From assembly GCA_022495995.1 (NCBI GenBank), contig JAFEMH010000932.1, positions 514,621-578,620 of the forward strand: DNA of 64,000 bases, given 5' to 3'. The stretch comes from Adenophora triphylla var. japonica (Eukaryota; Streptophyta; Magnoliopsida; Asterales; Campanulaceae). Below the pieces are notes generated by a model, which was not told where the DNA came from, ran no database searches, and saw only the letters and a list, made by a program, of their open reading frames with translations. Below, one piece after another: positions 1-11,762 of this stretch. Position 1 is the stretch's first letter. Each line of letters starts with the position of its first letter. The translations under genes were made by a program, and so were the position numbers.

Positions 1-1559
1 GAAGGGGCCAAGAGAAATGATCTGCTGAAGCTGGTCGACCAGGATACTACCAAATTCATTCTGGAGGAGAATTTGGAAGGATTGAACGAAGTCCTAGAAG
101 GGGAAAATGTTGAAGGTGATGATGCTCAAGGTTCTGAGGAAGTCCATGTTGCTGGTGAAGAGGAGGCCGAGCTGAATGTGGAGCCAGAGAGGGAGGCCGT
201 TCGCACCAGGACTCGGGCTCAGGCTAGGACCAAAACCAAAACCAAAACCCAAACTGCCTCCAAGAGAAAATCCCATGTCATTTCTTTGGATGAAGAGGAA
301 GATGAAGATGATGCTGCTTCTATAAGCAAGGTGATCAAAATTGGCCCTTCAAGGGTGAGCTCGACATCCAATCTAGTCGGTGCCGGTGAAGCGGTGGAGG
401 CCCGATGCCGGAGAGTCCACATGCCTCTCCCATTCATGTTTCATATGACAAGTTGATTCAAGCTCGAGATTCTTTGAGCTAAGTGATGTGACCCCTTTGA
501 CCGAGTTAACGGCTTGGCTAGGGAGTATCCAGAAGTGGAGTATGGCCGGGTAGTCGTCGGAAGGAGGCGATCGGGACTTGATCAGAGAGTTTACCAATAA
601 GCCTCTGACCCCAGAAGCTTGTCGAGCTCGAGTTGGGCTGGCTTCCTCCGAGGTAACCCTTGAGCTTTTAATGTATTCATTTTTCTTTCCGTTCCCCTCT
701 CTTTTCTTTTCATTTGATCTGATCCCTTGTATCGACTTGTTATTTCAGTCTCTTGCCATGATTGACTTAGCCACCACTTATTGGAAGGCGGCAGAGGAGC
801 AGGAGAAGCTGGCCAAGACTATGTTGGCTCGTAAAAACGAGGAACCTGGGAAAGGCTGGAAGGTGACCAAACTCAGCTGAAAGAGGACTACACCAAGTTG
901 AAGGGAGAGTTCGACAAATTGAAGGAAGAGAACTCGGACTTGGATAACTCTTACGAAGCTTTGAAGCTTGTGAAAGATAATGAGATCAAATTGAAGGAGG
1001 AGGCCTGGAAGAGCTTGGGGGAAGCCAACAGCGAACTCGCTCATCTCAAGGAGGAGAACAAGAAGATGGTAGGCGACCTAGAGCGGCCAAGCAACGGTTG
1101 GAGGAGGTTCCCGTGACTTTGGCTAGGAAACAGGAAGAGTTGGATCTTGCTAGAGCTCAATGGGAGGTTGACACTGGGCGTCTTTGTGAAGACCACTAAG
1201 GAGGATGCCATCAAAGCTTACAAAGACAGTGACGAGCTTCATATACATGTCACCAAGGAGGCCCAAGTATTTTTCAAAGCTGGTCTAAGCCATATGGCTC
1301 GGCGTATCATCGTGGATCCTTCGGTTGATATATCAATCGAGAAGGCGCTCAATGGGCGTCGAGGATCCCTTTACAATACGCAGCTCGGCCAAGGGGCCAC
1401 TCCTTGGTACCTTATACTGATAATGACAAGGAGCTCATAGCCAAGGATGATGAAGAGGCTGAAGCCGCACCATGGGATCCTCCTGTAGTAGAGAAAGTCA
1501 ATTTTGACACTATCCTGGCCGATCTCGAAGATTATGCGAGATCCGAGCTTCGATGATGA
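1..1559 (+). pseudogene. Antisense coiled-coil gene of element A, 3' part, with intron
   Basis: This gene runs opposite to gag-pol and is open from base 1, so its N-terminal part lies outside the window. The first 150 codons are acidic and low-complexity (runs of E/D, an alternating R-T/K-T stretch). A GT-AG intron at 653-748 joins ...LASSE to SLAMIDLATTYWKAAEEQ. The following exon is a heptad-rich coiled coil (about 770-1110: KLKEENSDLDNSYEALK, LKEENKKM), then a mixed C-terminal region to about 1559. Frameshifts near 456-580, 880 and 1116 break it. The layout matches plant proteins annotated as 'putative gypsy type transposon' proteins, known as antisense ORFs of Grande/Tat-type elements. 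The molecular function is unknown; the name comes from family resemblance only. Confidence 0.65.
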
Positions 1560-2030
1560 GACTCCAAAGTATACGATTAGCGACTCAAGGAAGGTTGTCT
1601 ATCATACGAGAGAATGTTCTTGGTGAGCCATCTACGTAGGTGAACAGACTGAGATTAATCCAGCATCCGTCACTGGCCAAGTGGAAGGCACTCCCCTTGA
1701 ATAGACTTTGACTTCGATGGTTGTTGTAATTGAACAAGCTCCAAACATTTTTACTTTTTTGTTCTTTGAATATTTGAATGCCTTGGCCCTATTTTTTGGG
1801 AGGCAAGATACTTTTGTAAATTTATTTTGCCCAAGTCTTAGCCCGCTTTGGGAGACTTACCTCTATCATAGCTGACCTTATTTATTGCATGTTGTATGCT
1901 CTTTAAAGTAAACGTCGAGCTAGATATAGATAGGATGAATGAGTAAACTTGAGCCTATAGGTGACTTGATATTTATTTATTTAGTCGACCTCAGACTTAC
2001 TTAACTTTTTTGTGAATGAGATTGACTATG

Positions 2031-2397
2031 AGTCGAACCTGTTCACACTATTGAAGCTGACCTAGGGTCTAGCTAATTAGAACAAACTGACTAAGAGTCG
2101 AGTTTGTTAGAACGAAGTCGACTAAGTGTCGGACCTGTTAAATGGATAAAGCTGATTAAGAATCGAGCTAATTAGAACAAACTGACTAAGAGTCGAGTTT
2201 GTTAGAGCGAAGTCGACTAAGAGTCGGACTTGTTAATTGAACAAAGCTGATTAAGAATCGAGCTAATTAGAACAAACTGACTAAGAGTCGAGTTTGTTAG
2301 AACGAAGTCGACTAAGAGTCGGACTTGTTAATTGAACAAAGCTGATTAAGAATCGAGCTTGTTAAAACGAAGCTGACTAAGAGTCGAGCTTGTTGGG
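2031..2397. repeat. Tandem repeat of about 95 bp in the 3' region of element A
   Basis: About three and a half copies of a unit built from short related modules of the type 'GACTAAGAGTCGAGTTTGTT' with variants GATTAAGAATCGAGC and GACTAAGAGTCGGAC. The modules are roughly 30-33 bp and are grouped into a higher-order unit of about 95 bp, most regular from 2150 to 2395. The array lies between the end of the antisense gene and the end of integrase. The rest of 1560-2511 is AT-rich and shows no gene. Confidence 0.8.
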
Positions 2398-2511
2398 GTT
2401 ATTGTAACACTATGCTTGACGGAATGAACTGCGCTTTTCATTGAAGTATAGAACATGCTTACATCAATTTGACACTAGAACTACCACAAACTTGAACTTG
2501 GAAACTGAAAA

Positions 2512-3560
2512 CTAAAAGTAGTATTTGATGAGGTGAGTAGCATGCCAAGGATGTTTCAACTCGTCACCTCCGGGATGAGCTATCATGTAGGTTCCTTCCT
2601 TGACGACTCGAGTGACTACATATGGACCTTCCCAGTTAGGAGATAGCTTGTTCTGCTGGGTCCTTCTACCCGTTGCCTCAATCTTTCTCAACACATAATC
2701 TCCGACTTGGAACGACCTTGCCTTGACCTTCTTGTCGTGATAACTTTTAGTTCGCTGCTTGTAGTTGACCATTCGGAGGTAGGCTGTTTCTCGCTTCTCG
2801 TTGATCAGGTCTAAGTCGATCAATCTGTTGGTATCATTCTGCTCTTGATCAAAGAAAGTCACTCTAGCAGTGGGGAATCTGAGCTCAGCAGGTGCCATGG
2901 CCTCTGACCCATATGTGAGAGCAAAAGGGGTTTCCCCCGTAGGCCCCCGAGTGGTTGTACGGACTGCCCCGAGAGCGGGGAGTTCGTCCAACCAATTGTT
3001 ACGTCGACCTACGAGTCCTGTCTTGAGCGAAGATAGAACAAGTTTATTTCTTTGCCTCGGCTTGGCCATTTCCTTGAGGATAGGCGACGAAGATTTCCAA
3101 TGTTTGATTCCAACTCGCTTCATCTACGCTTCGAAGGTGCAGGAGAAGCTGTAAACCATTGTCGGATACTATAGCTCGAGGAAAACCAAGCCGACACCAA
3201 ATGAAGTCATGAATAAAGTTGATAGCATTTTCCTCTGTGATGCGAGCTAAGGGTTTGGCCTCAACCCATTTAGTGAAGTAATCTATGGCGACGATCACAT
3301 ACTTGCGGTTTCTTCGGGCGGGAGGGAAGGGTCCAATCGGTCGATGCCCCACATGTCAAATGGCCAAGGCTGCGATCACGAGTGCGCTCTGTTGTAGGCA
3401 CATGGGGAAGGTTGGCAAACCTTTGGCATTGATCACATTGCTGAACAAAGTTGTGAGTGTCAGCTCTCATGTGTGGCCGATAGTACCCCAAAGTGATTAA
3501 CTTGTCGGCAGAGTCACGGCCCCGGTGTCCACCACAAATTCCACTATGTACTTCGTGTAT
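2512..3560 (-). pseudogene. Integrase of element A
   Basis: On the minus strand the zinc-binding N-terminus (H..H...QQCDQCQ, about 3545-3420) is followed by the core with YVIVAIDYFTKWVEAKPL (first catalytic Asp) and AIVSDNG (second Asp). A frameshift near 3120-3170 follows, then the C-terminal region: FALTYGSEAMAPAE, FQVGDYVLRKIE, NWEGPYVVTRV and the closing HATHLIKYYF. The enzyme would insert element cDNA into host DNA. The catalytic Glu region is degraded by the frameshift. The reading frame ends at 2512, where the element's 3' non-coding region starts. Loss of frame makes it inactive. Confidence 0.85.
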
Positions 3561-4253
3561 CAATAGGGCGACCTCTTGAGGGTGGATGCACTTTAGTAAT
3601 GGTCGAGTATAAGATCTTACGAGCAGGTCGCCTCCTTGAATGACATACCTTGGAGCTTTCTTTTTGATAGCTCGAGCCTTCTTCTCGTCATCTGGCAGCT
3701 CTCCACTTTCTATGTATGCCTTTATTTCCTCGATCCAACACTTCTCCTGAGTCCAATTTCTTGAGGGATCATCTATGCATTGAATTTTTACTCTTTCATA
3801 GGCTGGACTTTCGAGGAAGGAGATAGGTTCATCATGTGGTTCATCCGAAGAGGCTAACTTCGAGAGGAGGTCAGCTAGCTCATTGTCTTCTCGTCCAATT
3901 CTTTGAATCTCCCAGAATTCCAAATCTTTTATCAGTTCCTTCACCAAGTCGCAGTATTTGATCAGTGTGGCACTAAGCACCTCGTACTCGCCTCTGACCT
4001 GGTTGACTATCAGCTGTGAATCACAGTAGGCCATGATCTTAGTCGCTCCAAAACACTTGGCGTATTCTATAGCTGCTATCAAAGCTTCATATTCGGCCTG
4101 GTTGTTGGAAGCATCGAATTTGAACCTCAGTGATTCCTCATACACAGTTCCAGATTCTGGCTCGACCAAGACAATTCCAGCTCCACTAACATTTTTGGTT
4201 GCGGACCCATCTGAATATACCTTCCAACAATCGTCGGGTAGGCTAATGGCGAC
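3561..4253 (-). pseudogene. RNase H and connection to integrase, element A
   Basis: The reading frame contains SNNQAEYEALIAAIEYA (RNase H Glu region), IMAYCDSQLIVNQVRGEYE (Asp region) and REDNELADLLSKLAS (C-terminal Asp region). This is the usual order of plant gypsy RNase H, which removes the RNA strand during reverse transcription. The stretch with the first Asp, around 4170-4250, is interrupted by a stop or frameshift. Downstream comes a basic linker (KKKAPRYVIQGGDLLVRSY) typical of the region before the integrase zinc finger. Confidence 0.8.
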
Positions 4254-5600
4254 CTATGACTCAAGCTCTTTCCCTTTAGCCTTTTCCTTTGGAGCTCGCT
4301 GCTCGTTGTCTTCCTTGGTGAACGTAAGCTCGACCAAGAAGTCTGCTAGAGCTTGAGCCTTCAGTGCTTTTCGAGGTCGATACTCAATGTCAAATTCAGT
4401 AAGGGAAATTGACCAATTGAGTAGCCGACCTGAACTCTCCGGCTTGTGCAATATCTTCCTTAAAGGAGCATTAGTAAGAACCACAATTGGATGAGCTAGA
4501 AAATAAGCTCGCAACTTCCTTGAAGCCACTACTAGAGCATAGCGACCTTCTCGACATTGTAGTATCGGCTCTCCACATCGATAGGGCCTTTGCGATGTAG
4601 TATCTTGGTTTCGCCGACTTTCATCCTCTCTAACCGGATCTGCGCCACCGACCTATCTCCTGCAGATAGATATACAAACAAAGTTTCCCGGTGGTCGGGC
4701 TACTCAATAGAGGTGGAGTAAGCGAGGTAATCCTTTAGGCGTTGGAACGACGAATGGCATTCGGTCGTCCACTCAAAACTTTTCGTCCCCTCAATGCTTT
4801 GAAGAAGGGAAGAGATCTCTCTTCGACTTTGATATAAAGCGACCAAGTCTTTGCTACCCTTCCGTTAAGTCGCTGCATCTCTTTGACACTAGTGGGAGCC
4901 TTCATGTCGACTAAAGCCTTGATTTTTTCTGGATTAGCTTCTATACCCCGTTGAGATACCATGAACCCAAGGAACTTTCCAGCAGCTACACCAAATACAC
5001 ACTTGCTAGGGTTGAGCTTCATGTCGTTTGCTCTTAAATTGGCGAACGTTTCCTTTAGGTCGACCACGTGACGTCCGGTCTTTGTTTTGATGACCATATC
5101 GTCGACGTAGGCCTCCATGTTTCGGCCAATTTGAGAAGCAAAGACTTTGTTCACCATCCTTTGATAAGTTGCCCCTGCATTCTTCAATCCAAATGGCATC
5201 ATGTTGTAGCAGTAGATGCCTCCAGCTGCTTGAAATGCCGTCTTGATTATGTCGTCCTCATGCATCTTAATCTGGTGGTAACCTGAGTAAGCGTCGAGGA
5301 AGGCGAGAGTTGAGTGACCGGCAATGGAATCGACTAGCTTGTCGATTCTAGGAAGAGATAGTGTCCTTAGGGCAAGCAAGATTGAGAGTGGTGAAGTCGA
5401 CACACATCCACCATTTGCCATTTGATTTCTTCACCATGACCACGTTGGCCAACCACGTTGTATGAGTGGCCTCTTTGATTATCCCTGCATTCAAAAGTTT
5501 TTGTACCTCAGTTTTATGGCCTCTTCCTTGTCGCGAGCAAAGCTTCTCAATTTTTGGGGTCTAGGCTTTATGGTCGGGTTGACTTCCGATCTGTGAACGG
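4254..5600 (-). pseudogene. Reverse transcriptase of element A
   Basis: Gypsy RT landmarks appear in order on the minus strand: PRIDKLVDSIAGHS, FLDAYSGYHQIKM, TAFQAAGGIYCYNMMPFGLKN, ATYQRMVNKVF, the catalytic box AYVDDMVIK (about 5115), LNPSKCVFGV and FLGFMVSQRGIEANPEK. The tether region follows after a frameshift (4529-4254: IVVLTNAPLRKIL, GRLLNWSISLTEFDIEYRPR). The fingers region upstream of 5421 is degraded, and a second break lies at 4735-4530. The YVDD catalytic residues are intact but the ORF is not. Confidence 0.85.
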
Positions 5601-5878
5601 CGACCTCCTCCTTGATTCCCCTCATGTCTTCTACCCTCCATGCGAAGACATCATTACTTTCCTTGAGTAGCTCGATGATTTACGCTCGCTCCTCAACCGA
5701 TAGCTGCTTCCCAATCTGAATTTTTGGTCGGGGTAGGAAAGGTTGGTGATTGCGGACTCTAGCTCATCCACGGCTTCTAGCTCTGGTCCATCCACTGAAT
5801 TGTAGAGTCTCAATGATTATCTCCTTGACCCTTTGTCTCTCCTCGGCCCTCGGGTGTGGAGCTTCTTACGCTATCATA

Positions 5879-6784
5879 TCATCTAACTTGTCTGCAACCT
5901 CTGGTGGTGGCCCCCGAGTTATTGTCGAGCTGGAGGCATAGGTTGCCTATGATGACTTGGTCGACCATAACTACATCTGAATCGACCTCAGTGGTGTTAG
6001 AGTGACGTGTCGACTCAAGCATGACCTCATCATTTAAGCGATAGGTCGACCTTCCACGTCGGTGATTGTTGTGATCTAGTAGTCTTGGTGGTGATTGAGA
6101 CAACTTTAAATAACCGTCTGCAGTCTCGATTTCCAACTCCCTTTTCTTTCTTTCTCTGAGAACATGATCAAGGTAGGCTCGAGCTGTGCCTTGTACACAC
6201 CCTACTCCAGCGGGTGTAGGGAACTTGACTCGCTGATGAGGGATCGATGCCACCATTCCAAGAGCGACCTGACCTGGGATACCAAGTATAGCGGCATAGT
6301 CACTATTTACATCAATTACTATAAATTGTACCTTTGATACGATCCTGAGGGGGTGTTGGCCTAGGTCGACGTCGAGCTCTATCTTGCCTTTTGCATCAAC
6401 TCGATGATTGGTGAAGCCCTCCAACCTACCATCATATCTCTCCAACTGCTCATCATTAAGACCCATTTCTTTAAAAGTTTTGTAGAACAAAATATCCTTG
6501 CAGGCCCCCGTGTCGACTAAGAGTCTGCTCGTCGTACATCCGTCTATGAGACCTGGGATGACGAGAACTTGTTCTCTAGCTGCCATGTTAGTAGCCAACT
6601 CATGGGGATAGAAGCTGATCGCTTCATCTCTGACTTCTCTTCTGGGAGGTACATGTGGGGCCTTGTTGAGTTGGAAGATCTTGTGCTTGATGGCCGTGTT
6701 GCTTGCTTGCTCTGTAATGACCCCCAGGTTCAATCTAGGTTGCCTAGGTCCCTGCTGCTGTCCCCGCCGTTTGCTCGCCTCCAC
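5879..6784 (-). pseudogene. Aspartic protease region of element A
   Basis: An open frame of 301 codons contains the retroviral-type protease motif LLVDTGACKDILF, preceded by VLVIPGLIDGCTTSR and followed by AAILGIPGQVALGMVAS, which resembles the conserved I-L-G-R flap region. The usual plant gypsy motif is LVDTGASVNIL, so the Ser/Ala after DTG is altered to ACKD. The protease would cut the Gag-Pol polyprotein. The frame overlaps the end of gag near 6744-6784, and a degraded linker (5631-5878) leads to RT. Confidence 0.8.
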
Positions 6785-8558
6785 CAGTTTGAGTCCTTTT
6801 CACGTAAGCCTCAAGTCTCCCCTGGTCGACCATTCTTTGTATTATGCGCTTCAAACCCAAACAATCTTCTGTGAGATGACCAGTGTCCTTATGGTAGTCA
6901 CAATATTTGCTGTTGTCCCTCCTAAACTTGTTGCCTGGATTCATTGGGACTGGAGGAGCCAGCTCGACGGCATTCATAATTTCTGTTCGACTCACCGTAA
7001 GGAGTGAAAGCCTCGGGCACTTTCTCTGTTGCCCTAGTCCTGTTCTTTCCATTTTTATTATTTCCTCCGTTCTTGTTGGAGTCCTTTTTATCATCAGCGA
7101 CCTCCACCTTGGGGCTTTTACCATTCTTTTTCTCTTTCCTTTCCTCAGCAAGAGCGACATTATACACCTTCTCAAACAACTCCTGTCGAGTTGTTCTTGT
7201 CTGGCTTGTGAGTTCATAATCCATGTCCGCCGAGGAAATACCGTTTCGGAAGCAATTAATGACTTCCCTATCAGTGAGGTCTTCCTCTATCTTATCAACC
7301 ATTTCCTTAAACTTGGTGAAGTAGCTCTTGGAGCTTTCATTCTTCGCCTGCACCAAGGTATTCAGATCGGTGACAGTCATCTTCCGAGCTCCCGATCGAG
7401 AATCGATCCAAGAACTTTGTCTGAAGCATGTCCAAGTATTGATGCTACCCGCGGCCGGACCGTTGAACCAAGTTAAGGCCCCGGTGAGTGTGCTTAGGAG
7501 GGCTTTGCACATATTGTCGTCCTCATTGGCGACAAAACACATGGTGGCCTCCGGATGTGCTATATGACTCCTTGCATTGGTCGACCCGAATACTTATCCG
7601 AAGTGGCAACTGAAAGTAGGAGGAGGTCGACTATCTCTGATTTCTTTGGATAAAGGTCGAAGAGCAAAGTCAATTCGTTCGACCTTTCCAGTCTCCTTTT
7701 TCTTCTCCTCCTCCCATTGTTCGAACTTCTTTTCATCAATAGCCATTCCCTAGCATCGGGTCTTTCATCTCCTGGAGGGCGCGACATTTGACTTCGGCCT
7801 TCACTTCTAGGGAGTCACTGCCTACTCCTTCTATCCCCTGTGGGAATTGGTCCTCTCTGATCTTGTGGAGATCTATGCCTGTTACTTCTTTGAGACGACC
7901 TGCGCCTCTCGGCACCGAGATGGCGACTGCTGTTATCTCCATGTGGCGACTGCGCCTTTCCCCTCTACAGAGACCTGCGCCCATTCCTGTCTCTATGAGA
8001 TCCCGACCTCTGCGTCTAGCCGGCGAAACACATGCTGTTTCTATTGGCCGTACATTAGTGAGTCCTCAAATCAGATTGAGCCTCACTGCTCCCTGTTTAC
8101 GTTGAGGCTAGCCCTTAAATCGTTCTTGGGCACGTGAACAATAGTGGGAGCTCGACGAACTATCCTGTCCTCACCATTTTGTCCCACACCTTCATTTGGC
8201 CTAGCACTCCTGGTCATTTGTCCATTAGAGACTGAGTTCGTGCCACTCTTTCGCAGCGCACGTCGGCACATGTTTCGCCTCTTCCACGGCTATCAAGTCG
8301 GCCGAGAATGCGAGCTCGCTCCAACATCATCTCCTTCTTGCTCATGGGGTTGGTGGAGGGCTGCCTGTTTCCCACATTCACTGAGCAGCAACTGGACGTT
8401 TTGGAGGAGGTGGAACTCCTTGCCCATCCATATGCCTTTTCCCTCTCCTTGTGTCGAGGCAATCCCCGCCATCAACGACACAGTAGAGCGTGTGGCCCTA
8501 CCATGGGGACGATTCGGTGGGGAGGAGGCAAGTTAAGGTTCTCGGCGTTTGCGTTCAT
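6744..8558 (-). pseudogene. Gag of element A
   Basis: The likely start is the ATG at 8558 (MNANAENLNLPPPHRIVPM), after which frames shift repeatedly. The core retrotransposon gag domain is readable at 7542-6922 (MCFVANEDDNMCKALLSTL, LTWFNGPAAGSI, SSKSYFTKFKEMVDKI, ELFEKVYNVALAEERK). A frameshift leads to a zinc knuckle of C-x2-H-x4-H-x4-C form (YCDYHKDTGHLTEDC, about 6890-6850). Gag packages element RNA into virus-like particles. At least four frameshifts make it a pseudogene. Confidence 0.75.
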
Positions 8559-8610
8559 GTTGTTGTTGTTCACTTCTTCATGCCCAAGTGAAGCCTCGGA
8601 TACGTGTCCT

Positions 8611-8612
<2 letters not shown>

Positions 8613-8641
<29 letters not shown>
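8613..8641. repeat. 29-bp T homopolymer (poly-A on the element strand)
   Basis: An uninterrupted run of 29 T, lying between the gag start and the primer site of element A. It could be slippage-derived. Confidence 0.9.
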
Positions 8642-8643
<2 letters not shown>

Positions 8644-8681
8644 GGGTTGATAGAGTTTTCGAGGCCAAGTTCAAAGCACGA

Positions 8682-8700
8682 TTCCCGGCAATGGAACCAA
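8682..8700 (-). promoter_or_regulatory. Primer binding site of element A
   Basis: On the minus strand TTGGTTCCATTGCCGGGAA starts two bases after the LTR end ...GCATCA. It resembles the tRNA-Asp type site of plant gypsy elements (TGGCGCCGTTGCCGGGGA) but with mismatches. The non-coding element at 38,907 has the close variant TTGGTTCCGTTGCCGGGA. Confidence 0.65.
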
Positions 8701-8702
8701 AC

Positions 8703-9369
8703 TGATGCTGCAGGAATTGTGCTTATCAATCTTCCTCCACGTGGCAGGACTGATCACCTGGCTCCTTGACCTGAAATCAGAACCCACGACTAGCCGGATG
8801 TGTCTCCGGCGAAGACGCTCGGGCGTGAGAGTAAGATCACAGTTGTATAAATCTCAAAATGTATTGAATATGGAATTCAGATAACAAAATGGCGGTTACC
8901 TTTCACCGTTTGGTAGTGATGAAGTATTTATAGACAAGAGTGGTGTATTTTTGGGGAGGCGACATGTGCTCCGAGATTGTAGCGGCAGTTACTTGATTGT
9001 GGGAACGTGTCTATAACGGCCCCTGATTTGTAGGGATGTGGTTATGAGAATTGTTCAACCAAATACGCCGGCAAGTGTCAGGTCGTCACTTGTTGATTTA
9101 GGTCGAGGTCGCCACTCGTGGAATGGTCGACCTGACTGTCGGGTAGAGCATGGTTCGTACCCGAATTGTGATTTGGATCATGAGGTCGGACTAAGTTAGG
9201 TCGGGACCTGGTAGGTCGGACCATGGGCTTAGTCGACTGATACAAGAGATGGGCTTTGGGCCTTGTTCTGATTGGGTCAGCCTCATTGAGAATGTGATGG
9301 CCAAGGCTGCTTGTGATTGGGCTTTACTTGCTTAGCCCATCTTGGCACTTTTGGTATGTTCAGCCATCA
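8703..9369 (-). repeat. 5' LTR of element A
   Basis: On the minus strand it starts TGATGGCTGAACATACC and ends GCAGCATCA, giving TG...CA termini and 667 bp. A TATA box (TATAAATA, 8932-8925) lies in the body, so U3 is the right part and R-U5 the left part. The primer site follows the left end. No second copy is in the window for an age estimate. Confidence 0.75.
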
Positions 9370-9780
9370 TGATATGAATGTATGATTTTTGATTGAAAAG
9401 TGGAACAGATTTTTCCTCTCGTTGCATGTTATTTTATGAAAATGGGACGGAATTTTTACTTCCGTAGGAATGCATGTAGAGCCTCTTTTTTTTTTGAGAT
9501 GATGCATGATATGCATGCATAGGAACTTCCTTTTTTTTTTTTTTGAAAATGGGACGGAGTTTCTACTTCCGTTGACTCTTTGTATGAAAGATTTTTTTTT
9601 TTTTTGGATTTGCTGAAAACTGTCTTTTTTGTGCGAGAAAAATGGGGCTATGCTCATTGTATGCTGTTATGCTGCCGAATTTTCTTTGAAATTTCATGAT
9701 GCATATGTATGCTCTTTTTTTTTTTTTTTTTTTTTTCGTGCAAATGCAAATGCAATTTTTTTTTTTTTGTTTTATTGCAG
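9370..9780. other. Intron 1 remnant of the PMD gene of element B
   Basis: T-rich sequence with several T homopolymers (9487, 9530, 9590, 9716, 9758) ending at the acceptor of the PMD exon. The equivalent intron in element C (51,148-51,706) has the same T- and A-rich style. No gene is seen. Confidence 0.6.
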
Positions 9781-11762
9781 GGCAGAAACAACTACGTTAC
9801 GGAGCAGCTGAACAAGATGAAGACTCGAGGATCGGTGGAGTCTGTAGTTGACTTGTGGGACCGGCTTCCGAATGCGGGCCGAGGAGCTTTGCCGAGTCCG
9901 AGACAGATCGTCGTTGAGACCGGGCTTTGGGAGTTTGTTGAGTGCTTGAGGGGATTGGTCAAGTTCCCTAAGAGCAAGGGCCTGATGTTTGCTTTGGCGC
10001 AGCATTGGTGGGATGCGACCCACACGTTTCACTTCTTCTGGGGCGAGGCTACGGTTACGCCTTCTGACTACGCTGCGATCATGGGTTTGTCCTTTAATGG
10101 ACGCAGCATTGAGTGGCGGGACGGCTACAGCGATGCGGATCTGCAGGCTCTTCTGGGATTTTCCCCTATTCCCAAAAAGGGGATGGTGATGGAGTATGCC
10201 GTGGTCTATGGGAAGATCATGGAGACCATTGTGAGCTATGAGGCTGGGGAGGAGAGGATAGGCACCGAGCAGATTGCTAGGGCCTTCTTATGGTTTGCTT
10301 TTTCGAGCACCCTTTTCGGACATGCTGAGGGGACGGCAGTCTTTGCCTTGCTGAGGTCCTTGGAGGACATGGAGATGGCTGGAGACGTCTCTGAGGGAGA
10401 GGCCGAGGCGCGAGCTTTACTTTGCTCTTGATAGGTACAACCGGAAGGCTGTGAGTTCCTTGTACTGCTTTGAGTTTGCCCTGGAGGTATAAGCTCTCTC
10501 TTTGCTTTCCCTTTTTTCTTGAGCACACACTTTTCTTTTGCACTGGATTGATTTGATTTTTACCTTTCGCAGGTATGGGCGTTGGAGTTTTTCCACGTCA
10601 CGATGTGGCGACAGCCGGCGGAGTACGTCGGGGCGTATCCGGCCATACGCTCTTGGTCCAAGCATGCCCGGGAGAAGATAAGCTCCAGGGGGCGTACGAC
10701 TCTCAGATACGCGGATTGCCTTCCTTTGACGGAGGCTGAGACGGCTGAGAGGATGATATTCTATCCACAGGATCGTTTTGTGGTGGGGGCAAGAGGCGCC
10801 GAGATTTGGAGCGTGCGGCGGAGGATTCTCGAGAGGCCCGACTGCGATGCCTATTATCTCGGGAGAGAGGGTGACGCGCCGGCATGGCGCGACTCGCCTT
10901 TGATGACACCGGTGGAGCCTCCCGCCGATATGATGCACCCGAGTGACGGATTCGTGACACTGGGATGATTACCGGGCCGGCCGGCACTTCTCGGCATTTG
11001 TGGCGGTTGAGCCGTACCCGGTATTTGTTTTGAGGAGGCCGAGGATGCCCCGGGTTACGGATAGAGAGGGGCTTGGGATCCCGCGGTACCCTCGGACGGA
11101 TTTTTCATACATCCAGATGGGGTCCGATTGAGGGTGCGAATCCCTCGGCTGAGCGGCTTCCATGAGCTTTCCGGCCTCGTCCGGTATGAAGGTATGGCTT
11201 CTCTTTCTTTTTTTTTCTTTCTTTCTGTCATCATTTTTTCGCTTCAAGCTGTTTCGACGCTTTTGCTTTTGTGCGGTTTTCGGAGGTGGTCGTCGAGAAG
11301 GCGACGAAGCAAGTGATCGGAGCTAAGAGATTCATCGGGAGGATGGTCGCTTGCGGGGCTCCTCGAGCTAGAGCGAGGCAACCACGGCCGGCGCACATCG
11401 GGCGGGAGGCTTCCCTATTCGTTCGTAGACTTATTCAGAGACTCCTCTGTCTCCTCTCATTGATCCCAGCGCGGTCTTCGCCTTCGGATCACGTCATTCT
11501 CGGGGATCCACACGGGCAGGGACACGTCTGGCAGCATGGTGGGTCGTCTTCGTACGTCCAGGAATCCGACGCCTTCACCTTCGGATATGATTTTTTCGCA
11601 GATCTCGGCTTGCCCTATCAGAGCGTGCCGATTGGTCCTGACAAGCCTCTTTCGGGAGACGAGGACGATTCTGAGCCCGAGATTTTCAGGGCTCCTAAGG
11701 AGGCGGGCCCGAGCCGTAAGAGGAATCGGGGGCAGACATCGGGCGCTAGAGACTCCGATTGA
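9781..11762 (+). pseudogene. Antisense plant mobile domain (PMD) gene of element B
   Basis: The exon starts after a splice acceptor (TTTATTGCAG, 9771-9780). It encodes the PMD signature: GLWEFVECLRGLVKFP, ALAQHWWDATHTFHFFWGE and VTPSDYAAIMGLSFNGR, the last two being the 'WW..THTFHF.WGE-T.TP.D...I.GL' block of PMD/MAIN-like proteins. A GT-AG intron at 10487-10572 joins FEFALE to VWALEFFHVTMW. Frameshifts near 10410 and 10966 break the frame. A stop is at 11129, and a further exon ends in a basic/acidic Ser-rich tail at 11762. The first exon is missing, cut off by element A. PMD occurs in host MAIL1/MAIN proteins and in transposons; its role in elements is not known. Confidence 0.75.

Larger units (their letters stand above)
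1..9369 (-). mobile_element. Element A: Tat-type Ty3/gypsy LTR retrotransposon, left end outside window
   Basis: Read on the minus strand the order is LTR (9369-8703), primer site, gag, protease, reverse transcriptase, RNase H, integrase, then a tandem-repeat region and an antisense coiled-coil gene. Protease before RT and integrase last is the gypsy order. A long region beyond integrase with an antisense gene and tandem repeats is typical of the Tat branch (Grande, Retand). The 3' LTR is not in the window. Every coding part has frameshifts or stops, so the copy is dead. It lies inside element B, in the first intron of B's antisense PMD gene. The right boundary was set by the TG terminus at 9369 and the change to B-type T-rich intron sequence. 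Confidence 0.8.
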
